Of a stretch of 64,000 nucleotides of DNA, positions 7,102-17,049 are shown piece after piece. A model generated the notes under the pieces. The model saw nothing but the letters and a program-made list of their open reading frames with translations. It searched no databases and was not told where the DNA came from. The position numbers and the translations under genes were made by a program. The DNA is from Citrobacter sp. RHB25-C09 (lineage in GTDB: Bacteria; Pseudomonadota; Gammaproteobacteria; Enterobacterales; Enterobacteriaceae), in the NCBI RefSeq assembly GCF_013836145.1, contig NZ_CP057483.1, forward strand, positions 1,240,001-1,304,000, in the 5' to 3' direction. The first letter of the stretch is position 1. Every line of letters begins with the position of its first letter.

Positions 7102-9512
7102 TTGCACGCTGGTTCTGGCGCGAATGGCGCTCGCCTTCGCTATTAATTGTCTGGCTGGCGCTGAGTCTGGCGGTGGCCTGCGTGCTGGCGTTGGGCAATA
7201 TCAGTGACCGCATGGAGAAAGGGCTAAGCCAGCAAAGCCGCGAGTTTATGGCGGGCGACCGGGCGCTGCGCAGTTCGCGCGTGGTTCCGCAGGCGTGGCT
7301 TGATGAAGCACGCAAGCGCGGCCTGAAAGTCGGCGAGCAGTTGACCTTCGCCACCATGACGTTTGCAGGGGATACCCCGCAGTTGGCAAACGTCAAAGCG
7401 GTCGATGACATTTACCCGATGTACGGTGAACTGGAAACTAATCCGCCGGGGCTTAAACCGAAGCCCGGTTCGGTGCTGCTGGCTCCGCGCCTGATGGCGC
7501 TACTGAATTTAAAAACGGGCGATACGATCGACGTTGGTGACGCCACATTGCGCATCGCCGGAGAGGTGGTGCAGGAGCCAGACTCGGGTTTTAACCCCTT
7601 CCAGATGGCACCACGTTTACTGATGCATACGGCTGATGTCGAGAAAACTGGGGCGGTGCAGCCCGGAAGTCGCGTGTCGTGGCGCTACAAATTTGGCGGT
7701 ACGTCGCAGCAGCTCGACGGTTATGAAAAGTGGCTGTTGCCACAGCTTAAGCCGGAGCATCGCTGGTACGGGCTGGAGCAGGATGAAGGTGCGCTGGGGA
7801 AATCCCTGGAGCGCTCGCAGCAGTTTCTTCTCCTCTCGGCGCTGTTGACGCTACTGCTGGCAGTGGCTGCGGTAGCGGTTGCCATGAGCCATTACTGCCG
7901 GAGCCGCTACGATCTCGTGGCGATCCTGAAGACGCTCGGCGCGGGTAGGGCGCAATTGCGTAAGCTCATTGTCGGGCAGTGGTTGATGGTGTTGGTGTTG
8001 TCCGCCGTGACGGGTGGCGCAATGGGCCTGCTGTTCGAGAATGTGTTGATGATTCTGCTTAAGCCGGTGCTGCCTGCGGCGCTACCGCCGGCCAGCCTCT
8101 GGCCGTGGCTGTGGGCGCTGGGAACCATGACGGTGATCTCTCTACTGGTTGGCCTGCGCCCCTATCGCCTGCTGCTCGCCACCCAACCGCTGCGTGTGCT
8201 GCGTCGGGACGTGGTGGCAAACGTCTGGCCGTTAAAGTTCTATCTGCCGGTGGTGACCCTTGTTGTTGTGCTTTTGCTTGCCGGTCTGATGGGCGGAAGC
8301 CCGCTGCTGTGGGCGGTGTTGGCGGGGGCAGTGGTGTTAGCGCTACTGTGCGGCGTGTTGGGATGGATGCTATTGAATGTCCTGCGCGGCATGACGTTAT
8401 CGTCATTGCCGCTACGCCTTGCCGTCAGCCGTCTGCTGCGTCAGCCGTGGTCCACGTTAAGCCAGCTTTCGGCATTCTCGCTGTCATTTATGCTGTTGGC
8501 GCTACTGCTGGTACTGCGCGGCGATCTGCTGGATCGCTGGCAGCAGCAGTTGCCGCCGGAAAGCCCCAACTACTTTCTGATCAATATCGCGACTGAACAA
8601 ATGCCGCAGGTTAAGGCGTTTCTCTCGGAGCATCAGGTGATCCCGGAATCGTTCTATCCGATCGTGCGGGCGCGTTTATCGGCAATCAATGATAAGCCGA
8701 CGGAAGGCGGGGAGGATGAATCGCTGAACCGCGAACTGAACCTGACCTGGCAGGATACCCGCCCGGACCACAACCCGATCACTGCCGGAAGCTGGCCGCC
8801 GAAGCCAGGGGAAGTTTCTATGGAAGAGGGGCTGGCGAAACGGTTGAACGTCTCGCTCGGTGACCGCGTGACCTTTATGGGCGACACTCAGGCGTTCAGT
8901 GCGAAGGTGACCAGTCTGCGCCGCGTGGACTGGGAAAGCCTGCGACCAAACTTCTTCTTTATCTTCCCTTCCGGCGCGCTGGATGGGCAGCCTCAGAGCT
9001 GGCTAACCAGTTTCCGTTGGGAAAACGGCAACGGCATGTTGACGCAGCTTAACCGCGAATTCCCGACCATCAGTCTGCTGGACATCGGCGCAATCCTCAA
9101 GCAGGTTGGACAGGTACTGGAACAGGTCAGTCGGGCGCTGGAGGTGATGGTGGTGCTGGTAACCGCCTGCGGGATGCTGCTGTTGCTGGCGCAGGTGCAG
9201 GTTGGGATGCGGCAACGCTATCAGGAGCTGGTGGTGTGGCGCACGCTCGGCGCGGGCAAAAAGCTGTTGCGAACCACGCTGTGGTGCGAATTTGCCATGT
9301 TAGGGCTGGTTTCCGGGCTGGTGGCGGCTATCGGTGCGGAAACCGCGCTGGCGGTACTGCAAACCCGGGTGTTCGACTTCCCCTGGGAACCTGACTGGCG
9401 GCTATGGGGGGTCTTACCGTTCTGTGGGGCGCTACTCCTCTCCGTCTGCGGCGGCTGGCTTGGCGTTCGTTTGCTGAAAGGCAAAGCACTGTTCCGACAA
9501 TTCAATAGTTAA
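7098..9512 (+). CDS. ybbP: ABC transporter permease YbbP (FtsX/MacB superfamily)
   Basis: An 804-residue integral membrane protein with an N-terminal membrane segment (about residues 13-33), a large periplasmic domain and two FtsX-type membrane blocks (about 245-365 with YDLVAILKTLGAGRAQLRKL, and about 690-800 with YQELVVWRTLGAGKKLL). A central hydrophobic region (about 370-480) separates them. The duplicated LGAG coupling-helix motif marks the two sites that contact YbbA. Length and architecture equal those of E. coli YbbP. In E. coli the tesA-ybbA-ybbP neighbourhood is conserved, suggesting a link to envelope lipid handling, but this is not proven. Confidence 0.95.
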   Translation: MIARWFWREWRSPSLLIVWLALSLAVACVLALGNISDRMEKGLSQQSREFMAGDRALRSSRVVPQAWLDEARKRGLKVGEQLTFATMTFAGDTPQLANVKAVDDIYPMYGELETNPPGLKPKPGSVLLAPRLMALLNLKTGDTIDVGDATLRIAGEVVQEPDSGFNPFQMAPRLLMHTADVEKTGAVQPGSRVSWRYKFGGTSQQLDGYEKWLLPQLKPEHRWYGLEQDEGALGKSLERSQQFLLLSALLTLLLAVAAVAVAMSHYCRSRYDLVAILKTLGAGRAQLRKLIVGQWLMVLVLSAVTGGAMGLLFENVLMILLKPVLPAALPPASLWPWLWALGTMTVISLLVGLRPYRLLLATQPLRVLRRDVVANVWPLKFYLPVVTLVVVLLLAGLMGGSPLLWAVLAGAVVLALLCGVLGWMLLNVLRGMTLSSLPLRLAVSRLLRQPWSTLSQLSAFSLSFMLLALLLVLRGDLLDRWQQQLPPESPNYFLINIATEQMPQVKAFLSEHQVIPESFYPIVRARLSAINDKPTEGGEDESLNRELNLTWQDTRPDHNPITAGSWPPKPGEVSMEEGLAKRLNVSLGDRVTFMGDTQAFSAKVTSLRRVDWESLRPNFFFIFPSGALDGQPQSWLTSFRWENGNGMLTQLNREFPTISLLDIGAILKQVGQVLEQVSRALEVMVVLVTACGMLLLLAQVQVGMRQRYQELVVWRTLGAGKKLLRTTLWCEFAMLGLVSGLVAAIGAETALAVLQTRVFDFPWEPDWRLWGVLPFCGALLLSVCGGWLGVRLLKGKALFRQFNS

Positions 9513-9526
9513 ATAACGCGATAATA

Positions 9527-9552
9527 CCGCACCGGTTTTTATGCCGGTGCGG
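9527..9552 (+). terminator. Strong hairpin downstream of ybbP
   Basis: Perfect nine-base arms CCGCACCGG / CCGGTGCGG with an eight-base T-rich loop, starting 14 bases after the ybbP stop. No long U-tract follows, so it may act as a transcript-end stabiliser rather than a classical intrinsic terminator. Confidence 0.5.
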
Positions 9553-9659
9553 GTGCATTTAACAGCACAAATCATTTAAAACCCGCCAACACACCGCAAT
9601 TGATAGCAGTTAATATTCACCTGCTGAATATTTGGCAGGAAATCTATCAAGGAAAAATA

Positions 9660-10793
9660 ATGACTATAAAAACGACAGCGCTGGCGGTATCGATCGGCGC
9701 GGCGGTGGCATTAGCCTCTTTCGCAACTCAGGCGGAAATCACAGTTCTTAAACAAGATCCACAGGCGGGAAACCCGCTTAGCCGTCTCAACTTTACCGTG
9801 GGCGGCAGTATTCGTCCCCAGTTCCAGAATATGACCGGCGATGACGGCGCGAACGGCTATAAGCGTAATGGTTTCGACGGCGGGACGCGTTTTCGCTTCG
9901 CTGCAGATTACTACCTGTTTGACGATATTAGTTGGGTCAGTTTCTATGAACTGGGCGTCAATATTCCGGCGCAGTTCAACTGGGACAACCACTACGCTCA
10001 GGGCGCACACGACACCACTCGCCGTATGCTGTACACCGGTCTAAAAAGTGATACCTGGGGTATGCTGACCTTCGGTCAACAGAACAGTATTTACTACGAT
10101 GTTGTCGGCGCGAAAACCGATATCTGGGACTATGACATGATTGGTCAGGCACCGGGTAACGGGATTAACGGTGACTATGACGGTTCTTATCGTTCACGCA
10201 AGATGCTGAAATATAAGAAAACGTTAGGTGAGGTTGATCTCTACGCATCCTATCTGTTTAGCGATGATTACAACCCGAACAACGGTCTGCGCTACAAACG
10301 TAAAGGCGGCGGTTCGCTGGGGGCGGATTATCATATTACTGAGGATCTGAGCTGGGGCACGGCCTGGAACTACACTCGTGCAGAAATACGCGGTAACAGC
10401 AGCAAAACCTACGATCAGAACATTGTCGGTACCGCGCTAAGCTGGACGCCGGATAACTGGACCTTCTCGCTGGGCGGTGGCTGGTATCAGAACTTCATGA
10501 CCACCAAAAAAGTGTCCGTTAACGACTACTTTGCCGGGGATGCGTGGGGGCTGGAATACTTTGCGGGTTACAAATTCCCGATCAACCAGTACGCGGTGAA
10601 ATCTGTTCAGCCGTATTTTATGGGTGACCGCATTGAATATGTGAATGGTCGCAACTATCTGCGCACGGATAATGGCGTGGGTATCAGCTTCCAGTTGGAT
10701 TACGGATTCCGTGTTGATTACGAACACGTCTTCACCTCCAGCACCGATGACCTGGGCGATATGAACCTGGTACGCCTGCGTTACGACTTCTGA
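9660..10793 (+). CDS. Outer-membrane porin
   Basis: A 377-residue protein with a signal peptide (residues 1-25, cleavage after T-Q-A). The mature part is rich in alternating aromatic and polar beta-strands (LNFTVGGSIRPQF, TRFRFAADYYLF, WGMLTFGQQNSIYYD) and ends in YDF, the C-terminal Phe recognised by the BAM machinery. It resembles the Gram-negative general porin family rather than a classical OmpC/OmpF trimer. The ATG at 9660 has an AAGGA ribosome site; an in-frame start 60 bases upstream would place the signal peptide internally. It stands alone between ybbP and two autotransporters. The substrate is unknown. Confidence 0.85.
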   Translation: MTIKTTALAVSIGAAVALASFATQAEITVLKQDPQAGNPLSRLNFTVGGSIRPQFQNMTGDDGANGYKRNGFDGGTRFRFAADYYLFDDISWVSFYELGVNIPAQFNWDNHYAQGAHDTTRRMLYTGLKSDTWGMLTFGQQNSIYYDVVGAKTDIWDYDMIGQAPGNGINGDYDGSYRSRKMLKYKKTLGEVDLYASYLFSDDYNPNNGLRYKRKGGGSLGADYHITEDLSWGTAWNYTRAEIRGNSSKTYDQNIVGTALSWTPDNWTFSLGGGWYQNFMTTKKVSVNDYFAGDAWGLEYFAGYKFPINQYAVKSVQPYFMGDRIEYVNGRNYLRTDNGVGISFQLDYGFRVDYEHVFTSSTDDLGDMNLVRLRYDF

Positions 10794-10804
10794 GTTGACG
10801 ATAA

Positions 10805-10946
10805 TGCCGGATGGCGACGCGTTGCGTCTTATCCGGCCTACGGGCTTTTGCCTTTGTTGGATTGCCGGATGGCGACGCATTGCGTCTTATCCGGCCTACG
10901 GGCTTGTGCCTGTGTAGGCCGGGTAAGGCGAAGCCGCCACCCGGCA
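10805..10946. repeat. BIME: three REP palindromes
   Basis: Two directly repeated GCCGGATGGCGACGC...TCCGGC units (10805-10837 and 10864-10895) are followed by one inverted unit (10915-10946, starting GTAGGCCGGGTAAGGCG). They fill the convergent gap between the porin and the first autotransporter. Confidence 0.9.
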
Positions 10947-10953
10947 TTTCGCA

Positions 10954-13900
10954 TCAGAATGCGACTTTCACACCTAACATTGCAGAGGTATCGCTGTAAC
11001 CTTTGTCGCCAATCTGCTGCGCCACGTTACCCCACAGGGCGACGTTCTTCGTCAGTTGGCCTTCAACGCCGGCTTTCAGTTCTCCAATGTTGCGGGTTCC
11101 TGTCAGGTCCACATTCTCACCGTTCAGCGCCACGCCGAAGTCTTTGGTGTTGTGGATCCAGTTCGCTTCCACAAACGGCTGGAAGGTGCGGTCTTTACCG
11201 TCGTCCAGTTTATTGTGGCCCTGGCCGTACAGACGCACGCCCAGACGGGTCTGGATGTTGCCGTCACCTTTCCCTTCAACGCGGGTGCCGTTGGCTTCTT
11301 TGTGCTCGTCCGCCTTCACGCCCATCCAGGTGACCTGTGCTTTAGGCTGGATATAGAGCGCATTACGCTCGCTGATATCTGCCAGTTTCCAGGTGTAGCC
11401 GGATTCCACTGACGCGGTGAAACCTTTAGCGTCGTACTCTTTAGTCGCTTCATCAACGCCACGGCCGTTCACCGAGTTATCGAACCAGCTGTACTGCGCC
11501 CAGGTATCAACATACGCGCCTTCATGGGTTTCGTTATCCTGCAGCCAGGTGCCGTACAGACCGACGCTGTAACCGCTGATGCTGCTATCAGCACGTTTAC
11601 CATTACGCTGGTTTTCTGCACGGGCTTTCTGGTTGGCATAGCCCGCCATCAGACCCAGGTGGAAACGGTCCGCGTTGTCAGAAGACCACTGCGCAATATC
11701 GCCACCGAGCTGCATCACATAACGGTTCGCCTGCATCTCCAGCTGGCCGCTGCTGTCGTGCTGACGGGTGTGACCGCCAACGTTACGCAGCCACAGGCTG
11801 GTCACTGCTTTTTCACCGGTCAGGGCGTCAACATAGTGGGTTTCGCCCAGACGATCCTGCAGACGGGTGTTGAACAGAGTGTTCGCTGCCTGCAGGTTCA
11901 TCCCGTACAGACCGGCTTCCGGACGGATCGCGGATTCACGCGGCGCCTGTGGTTTGACTGGTTTGATGGGATCGGTTGGGTCAGCAGGTTTGGCAGGATC
12001 AACCGGGTAAACTGGGTCAACGGGATCTTCTGGTTCTTCCGGAGACAGTTCGCTGCTCAGATACCAGTTCTTCTCATTAGCCCCTTCACCACGCGCCAGG
12101 GTGTAGTCATAGGCACCGGCCACGATACGACCGTTTTGTTTGAACTCACCGTCTGAGTCGCCACCGACGGTGATAAGCTCGATACCGTCCGTGGTCAGGC
12201 CGCCTGCGCCCCCTGCGTTCAGCACTTTTACATTAGTCGTGCCGGAGGTGTTGCCAGCAACAATCAAACGGTCGGTTGGAGACGCATCGTCACCCAGTTG
12301 GCTGTTCATGACGATGTTACCGTTGTCACCAACGTAATTACCACTTACCGTCAGAGTTTTGAAGGTGGAGGCATCGCGCGTTAGTTTACGCGTCTGCGCG
12401 GTTGGGGGTAAAAAGTTCAGCGTTGACTCTTTCAGTGTCAGAGTAGACAGGCTGGAGTTGTCGAACATATCCCAACGGCTATGACTGCCGTTCAGCGCCA
12501 GGTTAATCGTGCCTTTACTGCTAGCCGTTCCCTCTACTGCGGTTGCACTGTAAAGATACGAGTTATCACCCGTTTTAATATTAATGATTGAGTTGCCATA
12601 GGAAAGCATCCGGCCCCAGGCGGTCAGTTTATTATTGTTGCTGATATCGGTGACGCTGGTAACCCCACTGGTGGTTCTCACGTTACTGATCGCATACAAA
12701 TTGTTAGATTCAACCGTGTCATACGCGTGTTGGCTACCTAACGTCACATCGCCCGTAATCCGTACGTTGGCATTATTAAGCAGGCTAGCTTTTTTCCCGC
12801 CTTCGGTCTGGATATTGAGCGTGCCAATTACCATCTCTTTAACGACACTTTCTATTCCATTTAACGTTGCGGTCTCGCTTCCTTTCAGTTGGATATCTGC
12901 CCTATTAATAGACACCAGCGTATTATCGCTATTTAAAGCCGTCCCCAATTCAATGCCTTCAACATCGTAATTGCCTGAAGCTTTAATGGATAAATTATCA
13001 ATGGCGATCACGGCAGGTTTATCTACAGTGCCTGTTGATAACTGAGTCAGACCCGCAACCTGATTGGTATTAACATAGCTACCCGATGTGGCGTTACTTT
13101 GAATATCAATGGCTAAGTCTTTGAAAGAGACCTGCTCCGGCATGAGGAAACGGATCCCTGAAGTGAAGTTATTTGCCGCTGAAGTGGTCTTTACGACAAT
13201 ATTGGTTTGCCCTGCAAATTCGGCATTTCCACTCAGGTCTATCCCCGTTGCGGAATTTTCAGATGCAGACGTTACACTAATATTGGCATCACCGTTAACT
13301 TTGGTCGTACTATCACGACCTACAATGTATATGCCTTTCGAAATAGGTTCGTTCAGGCTACTTGTGGTATTAATGGTAAGATTATCCGCAGTTAACGTTG
13401 AATCCTGCATTTGGATCCCAGAATGATATTCCAGATTGTTATGTAAGACACTGGAAGCCTTATTCGCATTCAGGTTAATCAACGTATCGCCTGATAAATT
13501 GATCGTCCCGCCGGTGAGGGAATATATGCCATCAAAAGTGGCCCCGTCGACGTTAATCGTTAAATTCTTTGCCTTGAGTATAGAACCGGCATTTTCTACG
13601 GAGATAGCACCGTCATAGATTGTGTTTAACTTATCATTGGTGGAAAAGTTTACCGTTGAGCCGTCCCCCAAATCCACAATACCGCCGTTCATGACAGCAA
13701 CGGCGTAGCCCGCCAGAGAACTTACATTGCTCTGGCTAATATCGGCTTTACCATCAATGGTAACGACACCACCGCTTACCGATGCCCTAATTTTGGCGAC
13801 GTCAGTTCCATTTGCAATGGTAACAAGTCGATTTGCCTCTGGGGTATACCGGTCAACAGAAATTTCTACACCCGCCGCTCCGGCGGAAAATGCAGTCGTG

Positions 13901-13962
13901 GTTAAAATAGCGCTTAACGCCAGCGCCAGCTTTTTGGGCTTTAATACCGTTATATAATCCAT
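10954..13962 (-). CDS. Autotransporter (type Va secretion), first of a tandem pair
   Basis: A 1002-residue autotransporter. It has a signal peptide (residues 1-30, preceded by a short basic extension), then a passenger rich in Asn, Thr, Ser and Gly with repeated GxVTLxG/INLSGD-type beta-helix strands (about 30-640). A proline/aspartate-rich linker follows (about 655-690, with PVDPAKPADPTDP repeats). The C-terminal translocator barrel (about 725-1002) ends in VAF. Motifs such as ESAIRPEAGLYGMNLQAANT and SLWLRNVGGHTRQHD are typical of pertactin-type barrels. The passenger function (adhesion or aggregation) cannot be read from sequence. The downstream tandem paralogue has a nearly identical barrel. 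Flanked by REP elements on both sides. Confidence 0.92.
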   Translation of the reverse strand: MDYITVLKPKKLALALSAILTTTAFSAGAAGVEISVDRYTPEANRLVTIANGTDVAKIRASVSGGVVTIDGKADISQSNVSSLAGYAVAVMNGGIVDLGDGSTVNFSTNDKLNTIYDGAISVENAGSILKAKNLTINVDGATFDGIYSLTGGTINLSGDTLINLNANKASSVLHNNLEYHSGIQMQDSTLTADNLTINTTSSLNEPISKGIYIVGRDSTTKVNGDANISVTSASENSATGIDLSGNAEFAGQTNIVVKTTSAANNFTSGIRFLMPEQVSFKDLAIDIQSNATSGSYVNTNQVAGLTQLSTGTVDKPAVIAIDNLSIKASGNYDVEGIELGTALNSDNTLVSINRADIQLKGSETATLNGIESVVKEMVIGTLNIQTEGGKKASLLNNANVRITGDVTLGSQHAYDTVESNNLYAISNVRTTSGVTSVTDISNNNKLTAWGRMLSYGNSIINIKTGDNSYLYSATAVEGTASSKGTINLALNGSHSRWDMFDNSSLSTLTLKESTLNFLPPTAQTRKLTRDASTFKTLTVSGNYVGDNGNIVMNSQLGDDASPTDRLIVAGNTSGTTNVKVLNAGGAGGLTTDGIELITVGGDSDGEFKQNGRIVAGAYDYTLARGEGANEKNWYLSSELSPEEPEDPVDPVYPVDPAKPADPTDPIKPVKPQAPRESAIRPEAGLYGMNLQAANTLFNTRLQDRLGETHYVDALTGEKAVTSLWLRNVGGHTRQHDSSGQLEMQANRYVMQLGGDIAQWSSDNADRFHLGLMAGYANQKARAENQRNGKRADSSISGYSVGLYGTWLQDNETHEGAYVDTWAQYSWFDNSVNGRGVDEATKEYDAKGFTASVESGYTWKLADISERNALYIQPKAQVTWMGVKADEHKEANGTRVEGKGDGNIQTRLGVRLYGQGHNKLDDGKDRTFQPFVEANWIHNTKDFGVALNGENVDLTGTRNIGELKAGVEGQLTKNVALWGNVAQQIGDKGYSDTSAMLGVKVAF

Positions 13963-14020
13963 AATATTAACAATCCTGATGGTATCTATTTAATCGCGTG
14001 TATACGTTTTGATGCGTTGT

Positions 14021-14044
14021 GCCGGGCAAGCGCAGCCACCCGGC
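14021..14044. repeat. REP-type palindrome between the autotransporter genes
   Basis: GCCGGG / CCCGGC arms in the 90-base gap between the two autotransporter genes. Confidence 0.65.
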
Positions 14045-14052
14045 ACTTCGTA

Positions 14053-17049
14053 TCAGAACGACGCTTTTACACCCAACATCGCAGAGGTATCGCTGTAACC
14101 TTTATCACCCATCTGCTGCGCCACGTTACCCCACAGGGCGACGTTCTTCGTCAGTTGGCCTTCAACGCCGGCTTTCAGTTCTCCAATGTTGCGGGTTCCT
14201 GTCAGGTCCACATTCTCACCGTTCAGCGCCACGCCGAAGTCTTTGGTGTTGTGGATCCAGTTCGCTTCCACAAACGGCTGGAAGGTACGGTCTTTACCGT
14301 CGTCCAGCTGGTTGTGGCCCTGGCCGTACAGACGCACGCCCAGACGGGTCTGGATGTTGCCGTCGCCTTTCCCTTCAACGCGGGTGCCGTTGGTTTCTTT
14401 ATGCTCGTCCGCCTTCACGCCCATCCAGGTGACCTGTGCTTTAGGCTGGATGTACAGCGCGTTACGCTCGCTGATATCTGCCAGTTTCCAGGTGTAGCCG
14501 GATTCCACTGACGCGGTGAAACCTCTGGAGTCGTACTCTTTGGTCGCTTCATCAACGCCACGGCCGTTCACGGAGTTATCGAACCAGCTGTATTGCGCCC
14601 AGGTATCCACGTAAGCCCCTTCATGGGTTTCGTTATCCTGCAGCCAGGTGCCGTACAGGCCGACGCTGTAACCGCTGATATCACTTGAAGCGCGTTTGCC
14701 GTTACGCTGGTTTTCCGCACGGGCTTTCTGGTTGGCATAACCGGCCATCAGACCCAGGTGGAAACGGTCCGCGTTGTCAGTAGACCACTGCGCGATATCG
14801 CCACCGAGCTGCATCACATAACGGTTCGCCTGCATGTCCAGCTGGCCGCTGCCGTCGTGCTGACGGGTGTGACCGCCAACGTTGCGCAGCCACAGGCTGG
14901 TCACCGCTTTTTCACCGGTCAGGGCGTCAACATAGTGGGTTTCGCCCAGACGATCCTGAAGACGGGTGTTAAACAGAGTGTTCGCTGCCTGCAGGTTCAT
15001 CCCGTACAGACCGGCTTCCGGACGAATGGCGGATTCACGCGGCGACTGCGGTTTGACTGGTTTGATGGGATCGGTTGGGTCAGCAGGTTTGGCAGGAACA
15101 ACCGGATCCTCCGGAGACAATGCGCTGCTCAGATACCAGTTCTTGTCGTTAGTCCCTTCACCACGCGCCAGGGTGTAGTCATAGGCACCGGCCACGATAC
15201 GGCCGTTTTGCTTGAACTCACCGTCAGAGGTTCCCGCGACGGTGATCAGTTCGATACCATCCGTGGTCACACCGCCCGCGCCGCCTGCGTTCAGGACTTT
15301 CACGTTGGTGGTGCCGGAAGTATTTCCAGAAACGACCAAACGGTCAGTCGGTGAGGCGTCGTCACCCAGTTGGGTGTTCATCACGATGTTACCGTTATTA
15401 CCGGCGTAATCACCATTCACCGTCAGGGTCTTGAAGGTTGAAGCCGCACGCGTGAGCTTGCGTGCCTGCGCGACGGGCAAATAGTTCAGGGTGGCATCGT
15501 TCAGCGTCAGATTCGTCAGGTCTGAATCTGCAACCAGATCCCAGCGGCTGTTGTCACCGTTTAACGTCATATTAATGGTACCTAAACCCACGGTTCGGGT
15601 ATCACCATAGATATAGGAACGATCGCCGGCATTAATGTTCAGCGTCAGATTATCCTGTGCATGCATCCTGCCCCAGGCGACCAGCTTATTGTTATTTTCA
15701 ATACTGGTGACACCTTTCACGCCAAAGGTGGAATAGACCGTTCCCGCCGCGGATTCCAGAGACTGTTGGCTTCCCAGCGTCACGTCGCCCATGAATTTGC
15801 CGCTTGCCTGGTACAGCATAAAGACGTCTTTGCCGCCCTGGGTCTGGACGTTCAGGTTATTAACGGTGACATCCGCCAAAGTGCTATTGAAGCCGTATAA
15901 CCCGGCTTCAGCACCGCCTGAAAGCGCGATATTGGCATTGTTAATGGTGACTTTAGAGGATTCCGTTGCTTCATCGGTTTGCAACGCAATCCCAAACGCG
16001 TCTTTGCCTGAGGCTTTGACATTAATATTGTCGATGGCAATATTGGAAAGCGTGTCCCGATAGCGCAGGCCATACACAGAACCATCAACCGTTTCACTTC
16101 CCCGCACGTTCACAGAGACATCTTTTAGTACGACGGTGCTGGCCGTATCATCGACATAACGATCTTTAAGCAGAACGCCGACGATATAGGTAGCGTTATC
16201 CGACGCCAGAGAAATGGCGGTTTTCCCCTGGAATTCTGCGTCGCTTTTGGCATCAATACCGTACAACGCATTTGCCGCGCCTGACTGGAGATTGATATTC
16301 ACATCACCGGTGACGTTCGCTTTGCCGCCGCGCAGGTAAAATCCGGTGACGCTGGTATCGCCAATGGTGCCGGGCGCTTTCGAATCCGCATATTTGATAT
16401 TGACGTTTTGTGCATCTAAGGTTGACGCATCCCAAAGCTCAATCGCCGCCGCGTTGTTCACCGGGCGGTCTGCACTGGCGGTACTGATTCCGTAGTTAAT
16501 CTGCGTTAAGCCATTCAAAATGACTTTGGAGTTTTCACGCGCCTGAATAACGGTATAGGGCGCGCCATTGACATTCACGCTCAGGTTAGCCGCTTTAAAG
16601 GTCGCTAAATCCCCTGGGTGACCGGATCCTAATCCTACTGAGATGGCATAACGGCCGGCATGCGTCGTCACCTGGTCAGAACTAAAATTGACCACGGAAC
16701 CATCGCCCAGATCCAGATAGCCGCTATTGATATGGACAGCGGAAGAGTGAATGGGGAAGATACCGTGGCGGTCAAAAGTCGCTTTACCGTCAACGATAAC
16801 AACGACATCAGGGCCATCGGCATGGAGATACGAGAGCTGTGAACCATCGGCGATGGTGTAATCATTTACCTGCTGGTTATCGAGAATCACCACGCCATTT
16901 TTATCGTGCAGGGAGATCAGATACGGCGAAGGAGATACCGGCGTACTGGCAGCATTCGCTATCGTGAACGCGGTGGATGTCGAAAATAATAGCGCGCTTA
17001 TTATCACTGCAATTTTCTTAGGTTTTAATCCTGCTAAATAGTTATTCAT
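14053..17049 (-). CDS. Autotransporter (type Va secretion), second of a tandem pair
   Basis: A 998-residue paralogue of the preceding autotransporter gene product. The signal peptide (about residues 1-33) again follows an LKPKK motif. The passenger is Asn/Thr/Gly-rich beta-helix. The proline linker is shorter (PVVPAKPADPTDPIKPVKPQ), and the barrel ends in ASF. From about residue 640 to the end only about 15 positions differ from the neighbour, whereas the N-terminal 400 residues are strongly diverged and differ in strand number. Nucleotides 14111-14286 are identical to 11012-11187. It is transcribed from the AT-rich region at 17050-17470 and could be co-transcribed with the following copy. 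Confidence 0.92.
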   Translation of the reverse strand: MNNYLAGLKPKKIAVIISALLFSTSTAFTIANAASTPVSPSPYLISLHDKNGVVILDNQQVNDYTIADGSQLSYLHADGPDVVVIVDGKATFDRHGIFPIHSSAVHINSGYLDLGDGSVVNFSSDQVTTHAGRYAISVGLGSGHPGDLATFKAANLSVNVNGAPYTVIQARENSKVILNGLTQINYGISTASADRPVNNAAAIELWDASTLDAQNVNIKYADSKAPGTIGDTSVTGFYLRGGKANVTGDVNINLQSGAANALYGIDAKSDAEFQGKTAISLASDNATYIVGVLLKDRYVDDTASTVVLKDVSVNVRGSETVDGSVYGLRYRDTLSNIAIDNINVKASGKDAFGIALQTDEATESSKVTINNANIALSGGAEAGLYGFNSTLADVTVNNLNVQTQGGKDVFMLYQASGKFMGDVTLGSQQSLESAAGTVYSTFGVKGVTSIENNNKLVAWGRMHAQDNLTLNINAGDRSYIYGDTRTVGLGTINMTLNGDNSRWDLVADSDLTNLTLNDATLNYLPVAQARKLTRAASTFKTLTVNGDYAGNNGNIVMNTQLGDDASPTDRLVVSGNTSGTTNVKVLNAGGAGGVTTDGIELITVAGTSDGEFKQNGRIVAGAYDYTLARGEGTNDKNWYLSSALSPEDPVVPAKPADPTDPIKPVKPQSPRESAIRPEAGLYGMNLQAANTLFNTRLQDRLGETHYVDALTGEKAVTSLWLRNVGGHTRQHDGSGQLDMQANRYVMQLGGDIAQWSTDNADRFHLGLMAGYANQKARAENQRNGKRASSDISGYSVGLYGTWLQDNETHEGAYVDTWAQYSWFDNSVNGRGVDEATKEYDSRGFTASVESGYTWKLADISERNALYIQPKAQVTWMGVKADEHKETNGTRVEGKGDGNIQTRLGVRLYGQGHNQLDDGKDRTFQPFVEANWIHNTKDFGVALNGENVDLTGTRNIGELKAGVEGQLTKNVALWGNVAQQMGDKGYSDTSAMLGVKASF

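Noticed and set aside
11524..12156. Plus-strand 210-residue open frame opposite the first autotransporter
   Set aside because: It mirrors the repetitive barrel and linker coding sequence, recurs at the matching place in the second copy, and has no ribosome site or recognisable protein.
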